Assembly: GCA_947486185.1 (NCBI GenBank)
Contig: CANKTH010000003.1
Location: 47,788-111,787, forward strand
Source: Deltaproteobacteria bacterium
GTDB taxonomy: Bacteria; Myxococcota_A; UBA796; SXON01
DNA length: 64,000 nt
Direction of reading: 5' to 3'
Positions 9,701 through 18,628 of the stretch are shown piece by piece. How positions within the stretch are numbered: the stretch's first letter is position 1; the number at the start of each line of letters is the position of its first letter. The notes beneath the pieces are model-generated. The model ran no database searches and had not been told where the DNA came from. It saw only the letters and a program-made list of their open reading frames with translations. The translations under genes and the position numbers were made by a program.

Positions 9701-10551
9701 ACGCTCCCATTGTTGTAGCCGGGTTCGGAGACGACTACATCGTCGTAACCGTCGTTGTTGAAGTCTCCGCTCTCGATGTCGTAGCCGTACTGGTTGTTGG
9801 TCGTAGTATAGGTGGGGTAGAGGGTGTTGGCCGGAGTGATCCCGACACCGGAGGCCGATCCAAGGTACACGTAGGCGGCGCCCGCGGTGGACAAGATGTT
9901 GGCGGTCACCAGCCAGTCGTCGTAACCGTCGCCGTTGACGTCCCCGCCGGCGATAGCGTGGCCGAGCTCGGCGGCGACGTAGCTCGTCAATGTCGCGGCG
10001 GCGCTGGTCACGACGGGGTCCACTTGAATCGGCCAGCGCGCCCCCCTGTCGTCCACCACGAGCCTGAGCCGCTCGCCTTCGCCTTCGATATGCGCTGCGA
10101 GTGGCAGTCCGTGGGCGTCGGTCGCTCGGATGCCGGTGTAGGTCCAACGCCCGCCATCCGCGGCCAGCAGATCGGCCCCGCCCCCGTCGGGCCACACGTA
10201 CACTTCGGCGCCCGGCGCTTCCACCTCCACGATCAGCGGCCCGGCGCCCGCCGGCGCCTGGTCGAGGTTCCAACCCTGTCCGAGCCCCGCGCCCGCCGGG
10301 TACCAGAACTCACCGGCGTGGTCGGTGACCGCCGGCAGCTCGGCGACCAGTCGCGGGCTCGAGGGAAGGGCTTTCAGGTGTTTTCTGCCGAAACCGACGG
10401 TCTCCAAGCTGAGTTGGCTCACCGGGTCGCGAAACTCCACGGTGTACCCGTCGAGCTGAACCTCGGTTTGGAACTCGGGTAGTCGCGTCTGCCACGAAGC
10501 GGAATCGGGGGCGACGCAGGACGAGAGCACAAGGAGGAGCAGGAGACGCAT
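6784..10551 (-). CDS. FG-GAP repeat surface protein with MopE-type metal-binding repeats and MYXO-CTERM-like tail
   Basis: 1255 aa; N-term FG-GAP repeats (GDVNGDGYDDWLV etc.), about 11 DCDDxxxxxxPxxxExxxDGxDxDCDG repeats, C-term ESCGCSESGAESLAPLAGLLLLARRRRRAPRV. Confidence 0.9.
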   Translation of the reverse strand: MRLLLLLVLSSCVAPDSASWQTRLPEFQTEVQLDGYTVEFRDPVSQLSLETVGFGRKHLKALPSSPRLVAELPAVTDHAGEFWYPAGAGLGQGWNLDQAPAGAGPLIVEVEAPGAEVYVWPDGGGADLLAADGGRWTYTGIRATDAHGLPLAAHIEGEGERLRLVVDDRGARWPIQVDPVVTSAAATLTSYVAAELGHAIAGGDVNGDGYDDWLVTANILSTAGAAYVYLGSASGVGITPANTLYPTYTTTNNQYGYDIESGDFNNDGYDDVVVSEPGYNNGSVYVYMGAASGLSSSAIVVFAGTEAQEQLGFSLSVGDWDDDGYDDLVATSLYRSYNGGFDVYYGSSAGLSTLDRVQVTGSRAIGYDSDNVGDLNGDGYDDFGTSDYESASYYGGADIYYGSSSGLGTTAGLSLTGPQYDVFYGRTVSGLGDVNGDGFDDMAVAAVSLDLPYYDSGAIYVYHGGASGPPTTASATLYGGGYGDKFGWSIDAAGDTNNDGFDDVIVGSPYAGGTTYSAGNAQVIPGSSAGLVQADADTFAGGATAYEQYGAAVAGVGDINGDGFMDVSVGHSQANARAGKAYLFYGTDGSIDDDGDGSYVGGSTPDCDDADPSIHPGAAEVCDGLDQDCDGAVDDGVLSAWYADLDSDSWGDSASLEEACAAPTGLIATAGDCDDADANVSPDAVELTADGVDQNCDLLESCWLDADLDGWAGGTAVDERALDCVATGVAPSSDDCNDLDPAIHPTAEELPADGVDADCNGVESCYADSDDDGVGGTSLVGSATLDCSGIAESGTTGDCDDGDARVAPGLSELAADGIDEDCDGLELCHQDGDLDGAGSTTLVSSGALACDSVGVSAAGDDCDDADPTRWPGATELGADGLDSDCDGQERCFEDTDADGYGSLTERQSSDLGCHEAGVSGVSGDCDDTRSDVSPGATEAPADEVDADCDGLEHCFDDADGDGYGGTTERVSASIDCDTPGVSAVNTDCDDTRSDVSPVAAEGAADGLDQDCDGTEACYLDQDGDGYGGESTLNLENLLCLDAGVSPAGGDCDDTRPDVSPAAAEVTADGLDGNCDGREQCLEDADGDGHGGATAVTSTRLDCDDPGVAPVADDCDDGRATVSPSAPEITADGTDQDCDGYETCFADTDGDGFGSEALTESGNLDCDDAGEAISAADCDDDAVSSFPGASETCNGEDDNCDGNVDESLSCEAEEEDRGEIKVAGESCGCSESGAESLAPLAGLLLLARRRRRAPRV
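7000..8760 (-). repeat. Tandem MopE-type Asp/Cys-rich coding repeats
   Basis: Periodic recurrence of gtcacagtc-containing units encoding DCDD...DxDCDG. Confidence 0.85.
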
Positions 10552-10609
10552 AGGGCAGAGTGAGCCGGTTGGCGGGATGGGTCAAGCGGCGTGATGGCCG
10601 GGCCCCGCC

Positions 10610-12079
10610 TCAGAAGATCTTGATCGGCTCCTGTTTGAGGCCGAGATAGTCTTGGGGGTTGGTGCGGGTGGTCTCCAACCACCGGCGAACCGCCTGCTCC
10701 ATCTCGTAGGTGGCGCGCGGGTCGGCCGAGCTTCCGTCCCGGGCTTCTTCCGGATCGGAGGCGAGATCGTAGAGCCTACGCCCGCCGTCGGAGAGGTCGA
10801 GCACCAGCTTCTTCTTGCCCTGGCGGATCGAGCGCAGGTGTACGAACAGGCGGTAGTCGCTCTCGGCGTACATCGGAAGATCCAGCTTCTCCCCACGTAG
10901 GATCGGCATCAGGCTCTGGCCGTCCACCCCGGAAGGCCCGGTGAGCCCCAAGGCGTCGAACAGGGTCGGAAAGAGATCGAAGAGTCGCACGGGGGTCTTG
11001 ATGTCATTTCGACGGGTAAAGCCTGGAAAACGAATACCCATGACCACGTGGAGCTGATGTTGACAGAGCGTGGGCCCGTGATCGACGTATCCGTGCTCCA
11101 TGAATTCATCGCCGTGATCCGAGACAATGGCGATGACCGAGCGATCGTAGATCCCCATCGCTTTGAGTTGGGTGAGGAAGGCGCCTACACGTTCGTCGGC
11201 CTGTTTGACCTTCAGGTCGTAGACCTTCTTGAGGAAGGCCGCGTCATCCGCGGACACCTTTCCCGAAAGATCGGCGGTGTCACCGGGGTTCTTGATGGAC
11301 GCCAGCCCCTCTTCTCGGAGCCGGGCCTGCTCCTCGATCGAGCCGTCGAGGTTGCCGTGGTAGTCGGTGATGACGTCCCGCGGGCGGAGCCCGGTGAGGT
11401 CGTGCTGGCCGTGGGCGTCGTAGCCGTGAAGGAAGAGGAAGAACCGTTTGGAGCTGTTGGCCTTGAGCCACTCCAATGCGGGCGGCGCGCTGTAGTCAAA
11501 GCCGGCGAAAGGTTTGTCGTCGAGCCATGTTTCAAAACCCCGGCCGAAGCCGTACATCGCCTGGACGCCGGCGCCACCGGTGAAACCGGCGGAGGTAAAG
11601 CCGGCGCGGACCAGGTGATCGGGGAAGGTCTCGATGCCGGGGGACAGCGTGGTCGGCACCATCTGGTCTTGGGACAGGAGCTTGAGTTTGTTGGTGACCC
11701 CGTGGATGGAGGGCCAGCGCGCGGTCCAGATCGACATGTGGGAGGGCAGGGTCCAGGACGCGACGGCGGCGGCATCGTGGAAGACCGCAGCTTCTTCCAT
11801 GAACGCGTCGAGGTTGGGCGTGAGCCCGTCGGGGTTGCCGCCAAAACCGCTTCGGTCGTACCGGAGGGCGTCCATCGAGATGACGATCAGGTTGAGCTTC
11901 TCTTTTTGGTCGCCGAGCTCGTAGGTCGCGCGGGCCTGAGTCGTGTCTTCGAGGAGCGGCGCGATGGCCTCGCTGACGCCGGCCGGACGTGTGTCGGCGG
12001 GCGTTTTAAGGAGGAGGAAGGCGACGACCGCGAGATTGGCCGCGACGACGAGGACCGCGATGAGCCGCAGGTTTTTCAT
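10610..12079 (-). CDS. Membrane-anchored sulfatase (alkaline phosphatase superfamily)
   Basis: NLIVISMDALRYDRSGF, ASWTLPSHMSIWTARWPSIHGV, IAIVSDHGDEFMEHG. Confidence 0.9.
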   Translation of the reverse strand: MKNLRLIAVLVVAANLAVVAFLLLKTPADTRPAGVSEAIAPLLEDTTQARATYELGDQKEKLNLIVISMDALRYDRSGFGGNPDGLTPNLDAFMEEAAVFHDAAAVASWTLPSHMSIWTARWPSIHGVTNKLKLLSQDQMVPTTLSPGIETFPDHLVRAGFTSAGFTGGAGVQAMYGFGRGFETWLDDKPFAGFDYSAPPALEWLKANSSKRFFLFLHGYDAHGQHDLTGLRPRDVITDYHGNLDGSIEEQARLREEGLASIKNPGDTADLSGKVSADDAAFLKKVYDLKVKQADERVGAFLTQLKAMGIYDRSVIAIVSDHGDEFMEHGYVDHGPTLCQHQLHVVMGIRFPGFTRRNDIKTPVRLFDLFPTLFDALGLTGPSGVDGQSLMPILRGEKLDLPMYAESDYRLFVHLRSIRQGKKKLVLDLSDGGRRLYDLASDPEEARDGSSADPRATYEMEQAVRRWLETTRTNPQDYLGLKQEPIKIF

Positions 12080-12242
12080 ACCCGGGCTCTAACCGGTTGC
12101 TCACGAGGGGAGGCGCGCGTGCGGGGGGCGGGCGAGTCGCCCAAATACGCGGATCCGGTCCCGGCTGCCCCGTCACCGGGATCGCGTCTTCGGACCCCCC
12201 ACTTCGCGGTGATCTGGTACGATAGCGTGCCTCGGAGGCACC

Positions 12243-15200
12243 ATGAACCTCTCCCCTCGCGTTTTCTTCGTGTCGCTCTCCGCCTTGCTCCTCGGATGTG
12301 AGCCGGGCCCCGGCGGCGGCGGCAAGACCGGACCGACGGCGCTCACCACCGACCCGTCCAAGCTCGATGAAGACGACGACGGCGTGAGCGCCGCGGAGGA
12401 CTGTGACGACCAGGACGCGTCCATCTACCCCGGCGCCGAGGAGCTCTGCGATAGCCTCGACAACAACTGTGACGGGGCCGCGGACGAGGGGCTCGCGACC
12501 GCATGGTACCCCGACGCCGACACCGACGGGTACGGTGACGAAGGCGCGATGATCGAGCAGTGTGAGCCGGTGGACGGCGCCGTCTCGACGGGGGCTGACT
12601 GTGACGACGCCGACGCCGGGGTGAACCCCGATGCCGTGGAGCAGTGTGATAGCCTCGACAACGACTGTGATGGCCTCACCGACGACGACGACGACGAGGT
12701 CAGCGGTGCCGTCACCTGGTACATCGATGGCGATGGTGACGGCTACGGCCAAGCCGACGGATCGGTCACCGCCTGCGACGCCCCGGCGGGCGGTGTCGCC
12801 GAAGCGGGGGACTGCGACGACTCCGCCGCCCAGGTGTACCCCGGCGCCGAAGAGAGCGATTGCGCCGACCCGATCGACTACAATTGTGACGGTTCGGTCG
12901 GCTTTAGCGATAACGACGGGGACGGCTGGGCCGCGTGTGAAGACTGTGATGACGGCTCGGTCTACGTGAGCCCGTCGGCGACCGAGACGTGTGATGGGCT
13001 CGACAACGACTGTGACGGCTTGGTGGACAGCGATGACGACACCGTACTTGGCGTAAGAAGCTGGTATCTGGACAGCGACGGAGATGGTTACGGGGACTCG
13101 GCGGCGGAGATGATCGGATGCGAGGCAGACCCGGGCTACGTCGAGGCGGGCGGCGACTGTGATGACGCGGACGTGGCCTTCAACCCCGGCGTGGTCGAGG
13201 CGGACTGCGCGGATCCCAACGACTACAACTGCGACGGTTCAACCGGCTACGACGACGCGGATGGCGACAACGCCCCAGCGTGTGAGGACTGCAACGACAA
13301 CGACGCTCTGGTGAACGCCGACGCGGTGGAGCTCTGCGACGGGATCGACAACAACTGCGACGGCGAGCTCGATGAGGCCACCGCGGGGGACGCCGGCACC
13401 TGGTACCTCGATCAAGACGGGGACGGTTTCGGCGACGCGTCCACCGGCGTGGTCTCCTGTGAAGCGCCTACCGGCCATGTCGGGTCCGAGGCCGACTGTG
13501 ATGACGCCGACGCCGGGATCTCGCCCGACGCGCTCGAGGTCTGCGACGACCTCGACAACGACTGTGACGACGAGACCGATGAAGACAGCGCGATCGACGC
13601 CGCTATCTGGTACGACGACGTCGACGGGGACGGCTTCGGTGATCCCGCTGCCGCGGCCGCCGCCTGTGAGGCCCCCCCCGGCTCGGTAGCGGACATGAGC
13701 GACTGTGACGACGTCGACGGCGCGGTCTCCCCCGACGCGGAGGAGCTCTGCGACGGGATCGACAACAACTGCGACGGGGTGAGCGACGAAGACAGCTCGG
13801 TAGACGCCGGGATCTGGTACGTCGACGGCGACGGAGACGGTTTTGGGGACCCGGGGACCGCGGCGTACGCGTGTAGCGCGCCCCCCGGCAGCCTCGCTGA
13901 TCCGAATGACTGCGATGACACCGACGCCGCGGTGAATCCCGACGCGGTTGAGCTCTGCGACGGCATCGACAACAACTGTCAGGATGGGTCCGACGAAGAC
14001 ACAGCGGTTGACGCTTCGGTCTGGTACCAGGACGTCGACGGGGACGGTTTTGGCGACGCCAACGTCATGACCGTGAGCTGTGTGTCGCCCGCCGGCTTCG
14101 TGGCGGACAGCAGCGACTGTGATGACGACGTGGGGGCGATCAACCCCGTCGCCACGGAGATCTGTGATGGTATCGACAACGACTGCGACCTCGGAATCGA
14201 CGACAGCGACGACAGCGTCGATCTCGGCACCGCTACGGACTGGTATGCCGACATCGACGGTGACGGCTTCGGCGACGCCGACGACGCGGTGTTGACCTGT
14301 GACGCGCCTCTTGGCTCGGTCGCGGACGATCAGGACTGTGATGACACCGACCGCGCGGTCCACCCTGACGCCCTCGAGATCTGTGACACCATCGACAACG
14401 ACTGTGACCGCGCCATCGACGACGCGGACGGCAGCACGGACCTCAGCACGGGCACCACCTGGTACGCCGACCGCGATGGCGACAGCTTTGGCGATGCGGA
14501 TGATGCGGTGCAGACCTGCGCCGCGCCGACAGGCTACCTAGGTGACGCTACCGACTGTGATGACACAGCGCCGGCGGTCCACCCGGATGCGACCGAGGTG
14601 TGTGACGGCATCGACAACGACTGCGACGGCCTGATCGACGACGCCGATGACAGCACCGACCTCGGCACGGGTACCGCCTGGTACGGCGACGGCGACGGCG
14701 ACGGCTTCGGCGACGCCGACGTCAGCGTGCTCCTCTGCCTGTCTCCCGCGGACCACGTCGCGGACAGCACCGATTGTGACGACACAGACGACGGAATCTT
14801 CCCCGACGCGGCCGAGAGCTGGTACGACGGCATCGACAGCAACTGCGACGGCGACGACTATCCGGACGCGTGCGACGGCGTACCCGGCACAGGCGTGGTC
14901 TCGGGTACGTGCACGACCGGTCTCACGGACCCCGCGGACTGGGAGATCGTGGTCGAGTGGACCAACGACTCCGACAACGGCCACGTCTATGCCGCGGGGC
15001 CGACCTATACCGATATCATGGCCGCCCCTGCGGTCGGCCAGCTCACCGACGACAACGGCGATGGGGTCATCAACGAGCTCGACATGCCCGACATCGCCTA
15101 CACCACCTTCGCGGGCGGGGCCTACTCGAGCGCCGGCTACTTGCGTGTGGTGGCGGGCGACGGCAGCGGCACAGTGCTGAGCGTCTACACCGTGACTTGC

Positions 15201-16649
15201 GGCGTCACGAACTACTCCGTGATGGGCGCGGGCGGGGTCGCGATCGCCGACCTTGAGAACGACGGGAGCCCCGACATCCTCGTGAACGGGCGGGCCGGCA
15301 CCACCGGCACCGCGGGCTATATGTTGGCGCTCGAGAACACCGGCGCCTGTAAGTGGGCCTCCGCCACGAGCAACGGCAGCAGCTACACCGCCCCCGCCGT
15401 CGCCGACCTCGACGCAGACGGCGACAACGAGGTCATCGCGGGCGCCACCATCTACAACGCCAACGGCACCGTGTACGCGAGCGGTCTCGTCCACAACGGC
15501 GGCTTCAACTCCTACGCCGTCGATCTCGACGTCGACGGCGACCTGGAGGTGATCGCCGGCTCTTCGGTCTACAGCCACACCGGCGTGTTGGTGTGGAACG
15601 CGTCGCGAGGATCGGGCCGCACCGCAGTCGGTGACTTTGACGGGGACGGGCTTGGCGAGGTGGCGATCAACAACGCGGGCACGCTGACGGTGCTCGACAC
15701 CAACGGCACCGTGATGTGGGGCGTGAGCATCGGCTCGGCCGGCGCAGGGGCGCCGTGTGTAGGCGACTTCGACGGGGATGGGGACGCGGATGTCGCCGCC
15801 GCGGGGGCGAGCACGATCCGGGGGTTCACAGGCGGAGGCGCCACCCTTTGGACCCGTACTATCCGGGACTCCTCGTCGTCGAGCGCCGCCTGCTCCACCT
15901 TTGACTTTGACGGGGATGGGGCGCACGAGGTCGTCTACGCCGACGAGTACGACCTGTTCATCTTGGACGGCGCCACCGGGGTTTCGCTCTACACCCACGC
16001 GGACCACGCGAGCGGGACCCTCTACGAGTTCCCGGTCATCGCGGACGTCGACAACGACGGCAACGTGGAGATCGTCGACGTGAACAACGACTACGCTTGG
16101 ACTGGCTGGGACGGCGTCCATGTGTTGGGTGAGGTGAACGATCGCTGGGCCAACGCCCGCAACATGTTCAACAGCTACAACTACTACGTCACGAATGCCG
16201 ACGACGACGGCTTTGGCGTACCCTCCTCGATCGGCGCGCCGTGGACCGAAGGTTACGACATGTTCCGTGGGCAAGCGTTCGCTTCGGCGCTGGGCACGGA
16301 CTCGCCCGACCTGGCGGGAGAGATCATCGGCGTGTGCACCGACTGTAGCTCGGAGAGTGTCGAGGTCTACGCCACGATCGCGAACACGGGTTCGTTGTTC
16401 GCCCCGGCGGGCCTTGCGCTCTCGCTCTACGCCGACGACGGTGCCGGAGGCCTGACGCTGCTGGAGACCCAGTTGACGCCGGATCGCCTCGAACCGGGCG
16501 TACGAAGTGCGCCTTACACCTTCACGGCCGACATCGCGCTCCTGGCGGGCGCGAGCCTCTATCTGCTGGTGGACGCGGAGAGCCTGGTCCACGAGTGTGA
16601 CGAGTCCGACAACATCTCCAGCTGGGACCTGGAGAGCTGCCCGGGATGA
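12243..16649 (+). CDS. Large lipoprotein: MopE-type repeats, FG-GAP/VCBS-like region, CARDB-like C-terminus
   Basis: 1468 aa; lipobox ALLLGCEPG; about 13 CDxxDNDCDG units; GDFDGDGLGEVAIN and DFDGDGAHEVVY; C-term VEVYATIANTGSLFAPAGLALSLYADD...HECDESDNISSW. Confidence 0.9.
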   Translation: MNLSPRVFFVSLSALLLGCEPGPGGGGKTGPTALTTDPSKLDEDDDGVSAAEDCDDQDASIYPGAEELCDSLDNNCDGAADEGLATAWYPDADTDGYGDEGAMIEQCEPVDGAVSTGADCDDADAGVNPDAVEQCDSLDNDCDGLTDDDDDEVSGAVTWYIDGDGDGYGQADGSVTACDAPAGGVAEAGDCDDSAAQVYPGAEESDCADPIDYNCDGSVGFSDNDGDGWAACEDCDDGSVYVSPSATETCDGLDNDCDGLVDSDDDTVLGVRSWYLDSDGDGYGDSAAEMIGCEADPGYVEAGGDCDDADVAFNPGVVEADCADPNDYNCDGSTGYDDADGDNAPACEDCNDNDALVNADAVELCDGIDNNCDGELDEATAGDAGTWYLDQDGDGFGDASTGVVSCEAPTGHVGSEADCDDADAGISPDALEVCDDLDNDCDDETDEDSAIDAAIWYDDVDGDGFGDPAAAAAACEAPPGSVADMSDCDDVDGAVSPDAEELCDGIDNNCDGVSDEDSSVDAGIWYVDGDGDGFGDPGTAAYACSAPPGSLADPNDCDDTDAAVNPDAVELCDGIDNNCQDGSDEDTAVDASVWYQDVDGDGFGDANVMTVSCVSPAGFVADSSDCDDDVGAINPVATEICDGIDNDCDLGIDDSDDSVDLGTATDWYADIDGDGFGDADDAVLTCDAPLGSVADDQDCDDTDRAVHPDALEICDTIDNDCDRAIDDADGSTDLSTGTTWYADRDGDSFGDADDAVQTCAAPTGYLGDATDCDDTAPAVHPDATEVCDGIDNDCDGLIDDADDSTDLGTGTAWYGDGDGDGFGDADVSVLLCLSPADHVADSTDCDDTDDGIFPDAAESWYDGIDSNCDGDDYPDACDGVPGTGVVSGTCTTGLTDPADWEIVVEWTNDSDNGHVYAAGPTYTDIMAAPAVGQLTDDNGDGVINELDMPDIAYTTFAGGAYSSAGYLRVVAGDGSGTVLSVYTVTCGVTNYSVMGAGGVAIADLENDGSPDILVNGRAGTTGTAGYMLALENTGACKWASATSNGSSYTAPAVADLDADGDNEVIAGATIYNANGTVYASGLVHNGGFNSYAVDLDVDGDLEVIAGSSVYSHTGVLVWNASRGSGRTAVGDFDGDGLGEVAINNAGTLTVLDTNGTVMWGVSIGSAGAGAPCVGDFDGDGDADVAAAGASTIRGFTGGGATLWTRTIRDSSSSSAACSTFDFDGDGAHEVVYADEYDLFILDGATGVSLYTHADHASGTLYEFPVIADVDNDGNVEIVDVNNDYAWTGWDGVHVLGEVNDRWANARNMFNSYNYYVTNADDDGFGVPSSIGAPWTEGYDMFRGQAFASALGTDSPDLAGEIIGVCTDCSSESVEVYATIANTGSLFAPAGLALSLYADDGAGGLTLLETQLTPDRLEPGVRSAPYTFTADIALLAGASLYLLVDAESLVHECDESDNISSWDLESCPG
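12390..14860 (+). repeat. Tandem MopE-type repeat array (about 13 units)
   Basis: Recurring gaCTGTGAtGAcgcc...GACGGgATCGACAACaaCTGtGACGG modules. Confidence 0.85.
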
Positions 16650-16716
16650 GCACGAGGGTGGATTGCTCCGCCGTTCGGCCCGGGCGAGGCAGACTGGGCT
16701 CTGCTATGCTGGGACG

Positions 16717-17283
16717 ATGCTCCGCTTCCCGCTTCCCTTCGTCTTCTTATTCGGCTGCCTGCCGCCGGATGGGCTGAACGACCCTTCGGGAGACGATTTT
16801 GGGCCGGCCGGGGCGGACAGCGATACGCTCGACACGGACACCAACGGCGGCACCGAGTCCGGAGAAACGGACTCCGGTGCCGACGACTCCGGTGGCGCCG
16901 ACTCCGGTGCCGACGACTCTAATCCGGCCGGTGACATCGAGATCGCCGGCACCTGGATCGACGGGTCTGGGGCCACCTACCTCGTCGGCTCGGCGTCGTG
17001 GACGATCACGCCCACCACCGGGTCGGCCTCCCGCTTCTCCGTCTCCGACTACGACAACGACCTGGACTACGCGGTCGCCCAGAACGACCCGACCAACCCC
17101 GTGGCGGGCGGGGCGTGGAGCCGGTTTGACTGGGCGGAGGCCGCCGGGGTGCTCTACCTGTGTCACGTCAGCTCGGACGCCGCTTCGGAAGCCGACGCCG
17201 CGGGCGTCAGCGCGGATCGCGCTGACGTGGCGACGAGCGGCTGCGACGGCGCTGCCTGGACCCGGCTCGACCCCGATCCCTGA
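16717..17283 (+). CDS. Putative lipoprotein with Ser/Asp/Thr-rich linker
   Basis: Start inferred at MLRFPLPFVFLFGCLPPDG; repeated DSGADDSGGADSGADDS linker. Confidence 0.75.
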   Translation: MLRFPLPFVFLFGCLPPDGLNDPSGDDFGPAGADSDTLDTDTNGGTESGETDSGADDSGGADSGADDSNPAGDIEIAGTWIDGSGATYLVGSASWTITPTTGSASRFSVSDYDNDLDYAVAQNDPTNPVAGGAWSRFDWAEAAGVLYLCHVSSDAASEADAAGVSADRADVATSGCDGAAWTRLDPDP

Positions 17284-17285
17284 TC

Positions 17286-18512
17286 TCAGCCCTTCGATGG
17301 CCCACGGAGCGCCCGCTCCACCGCTGCGATTCGGCCGGTCAGCTCGCGTATGCGCTCCGCCATGGTCCGCAACATCGCCCCGCCGATCTTGATACCGACC
17401 TCGGGCCTGCGGGCGCAGAGCTCGTCGTAGTTCTGCCTGGATAAAATCAGAAACGTACAGGGCTCCAGCACCGTGACGGTCGCCGAACGCGGCGCCGGTG
17501 ACACCAGGGCCATTTCCCCGAACGACTCGCCGGCCCCGAGGTCGACGAGCTGCAAGCCGCCCGTCGAGACGCGGACTCGCCCGTCGAGAAGGACCATGAA
17601 ATCGTCGCCTCGTTTCCCCTTTTTCGCGAGCGTTGCTCCCGCGGGCGCGGTGGATTCGTCGAGATAATGGGCCACCACGGCCAGCTCGCTGTCGGAGAGC
17701 TCGCCAAAGAGATAGAGCCCGCGAAGCAGCTTCTGCCGGGTGCACAGCCGATTCCCGGGCACGTCCCCGGCGATGTGGGCGATCACCACGGTGATGTTGT
17801 CCGGGCCCCCGTTCTGGTTGGCGGCGGCGACCAGCCGTCGGGCGGCCTCGTTCGGGTCGGGGTGGGCGAGCAGCTCGGCGATCGTCGCCTCGGGCACGAC
17901 GCCGTGGAGCCCGTCCGAACACAACATCAGCACATCCCCGTCGGCGAGGGCGACGTCGGCGAGGTCGACATCGACGTACTCCGACATACCCACCGCGCGG
18001 TACAGCAGGTTTCGGTGCGCGTCGGTCGCTAACTGGGCCTCGGTGATCAATCCGCGTTTGAGGCGCAACATCGCGACGGAGTGGTCTTCGGTGAGCTGGT
18101 GGAGTCCGCCCGCGCGCCAGAGCCAGGCACGCGAATCGCCGGCGTGGGCGATCACCGCGTGCGCACCGACCACCGCCGCTGCGACGAGGGTGGTGCCCAT
18201 GCCGCCGGTATGTTGGACGGCGGCCGTCTCGAAAACCATGCTATTTGCAGCTTGAATCGCACGTTCCAGCGCCTCGCCTACAGTCTTCCGATGATCGGCG
18301 GCCGCGGCGCTCCCCGCACGTGCCAGCCGGTCGATCGACTCGGCGTGGGCGGTAAGCGTCTCAATCGCCAGCGCCGCCGCCACTTCCCCCGCTTCGATAC
18401 CCTCCATTCCGTCACAGACGACGAGGAGGTTCCCTCGGGCCAGCGCGGCGTCTTCGTTGTTGTTCCTCACCTGACCGACGTCGCTGAGCAGGGCGCTCCG
18501 GGAGATGCGCAT
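17286..18512 (-). CDS. PP2C-family Ser/Thr phosphatase fused to C-terminal cyclic-nucleotide-binding domain
   Basis: MRISRSALLSDVGQVRNNNEDA, VVCDGMEGIEAGEVAAALA, LCSDGLHGVV, GGPDNITVVIAHI; then FGELSDSEL...GESFGEMALVSPAPRSATVTV (phosphate-binding cassette). Confidence 0.9.
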   Translation of the reverse strand: MRISRSALLSDVGQVRNNNEDAALARGNLLVVCDGMEGIEAGEVAAALAIETLTAHAESIDRLARAGSAAAADHRKTVGEALERAIQAANSMVFETAAVQHTGGMGTTLVAAAVVGAHAVIAHAGDSRAWLWRAGGLHQLTEDHSVAMLRLKRGLITEAQLATDAHRNLLYRAVGMSEYVDVDLADVALADGDVLMLCSDGLHGVVPEATIAELLAHPDPNEAARRLVAAANQNGGPDNITVVIAHIAGDVPGNRLCTRQKLLRGLYLFGELSDSELAVVAHYLDESTAPAGATLAKKGKRGDDFMVLLDGRVRVSTGGLQLVDLGAGESFGEMALVSPAPRSATVTVLEPCTFLILSRQNYDELCARRPEVGIKIGGAMLRTMAERIRELTGRIAAVERALRGPSKG

Positions 18513-18628
18513 AGGACCCTCGTCGTGCCAGTGTATCCTCGCGGGCGAGACCGCGGCCCGGCGGTGGAGTGCCGGAGGAAAGCGGGCCTGTGACTTCCGC
18601 TTCGTAAAGAGCACGATAAGGGACGGCG

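Noticed and set aside
7000-14860. MopE-coding tandem repeats as a possible CRISPR array or satellite
   Set aside because: Units are degenerate, in-frame protein repeats, not identical short repeats with unique spacers.
14538-16592. 684-aa minus-strand ORF
   Set aside because: Antisense shadow of the MopE/FG-GAP gene.
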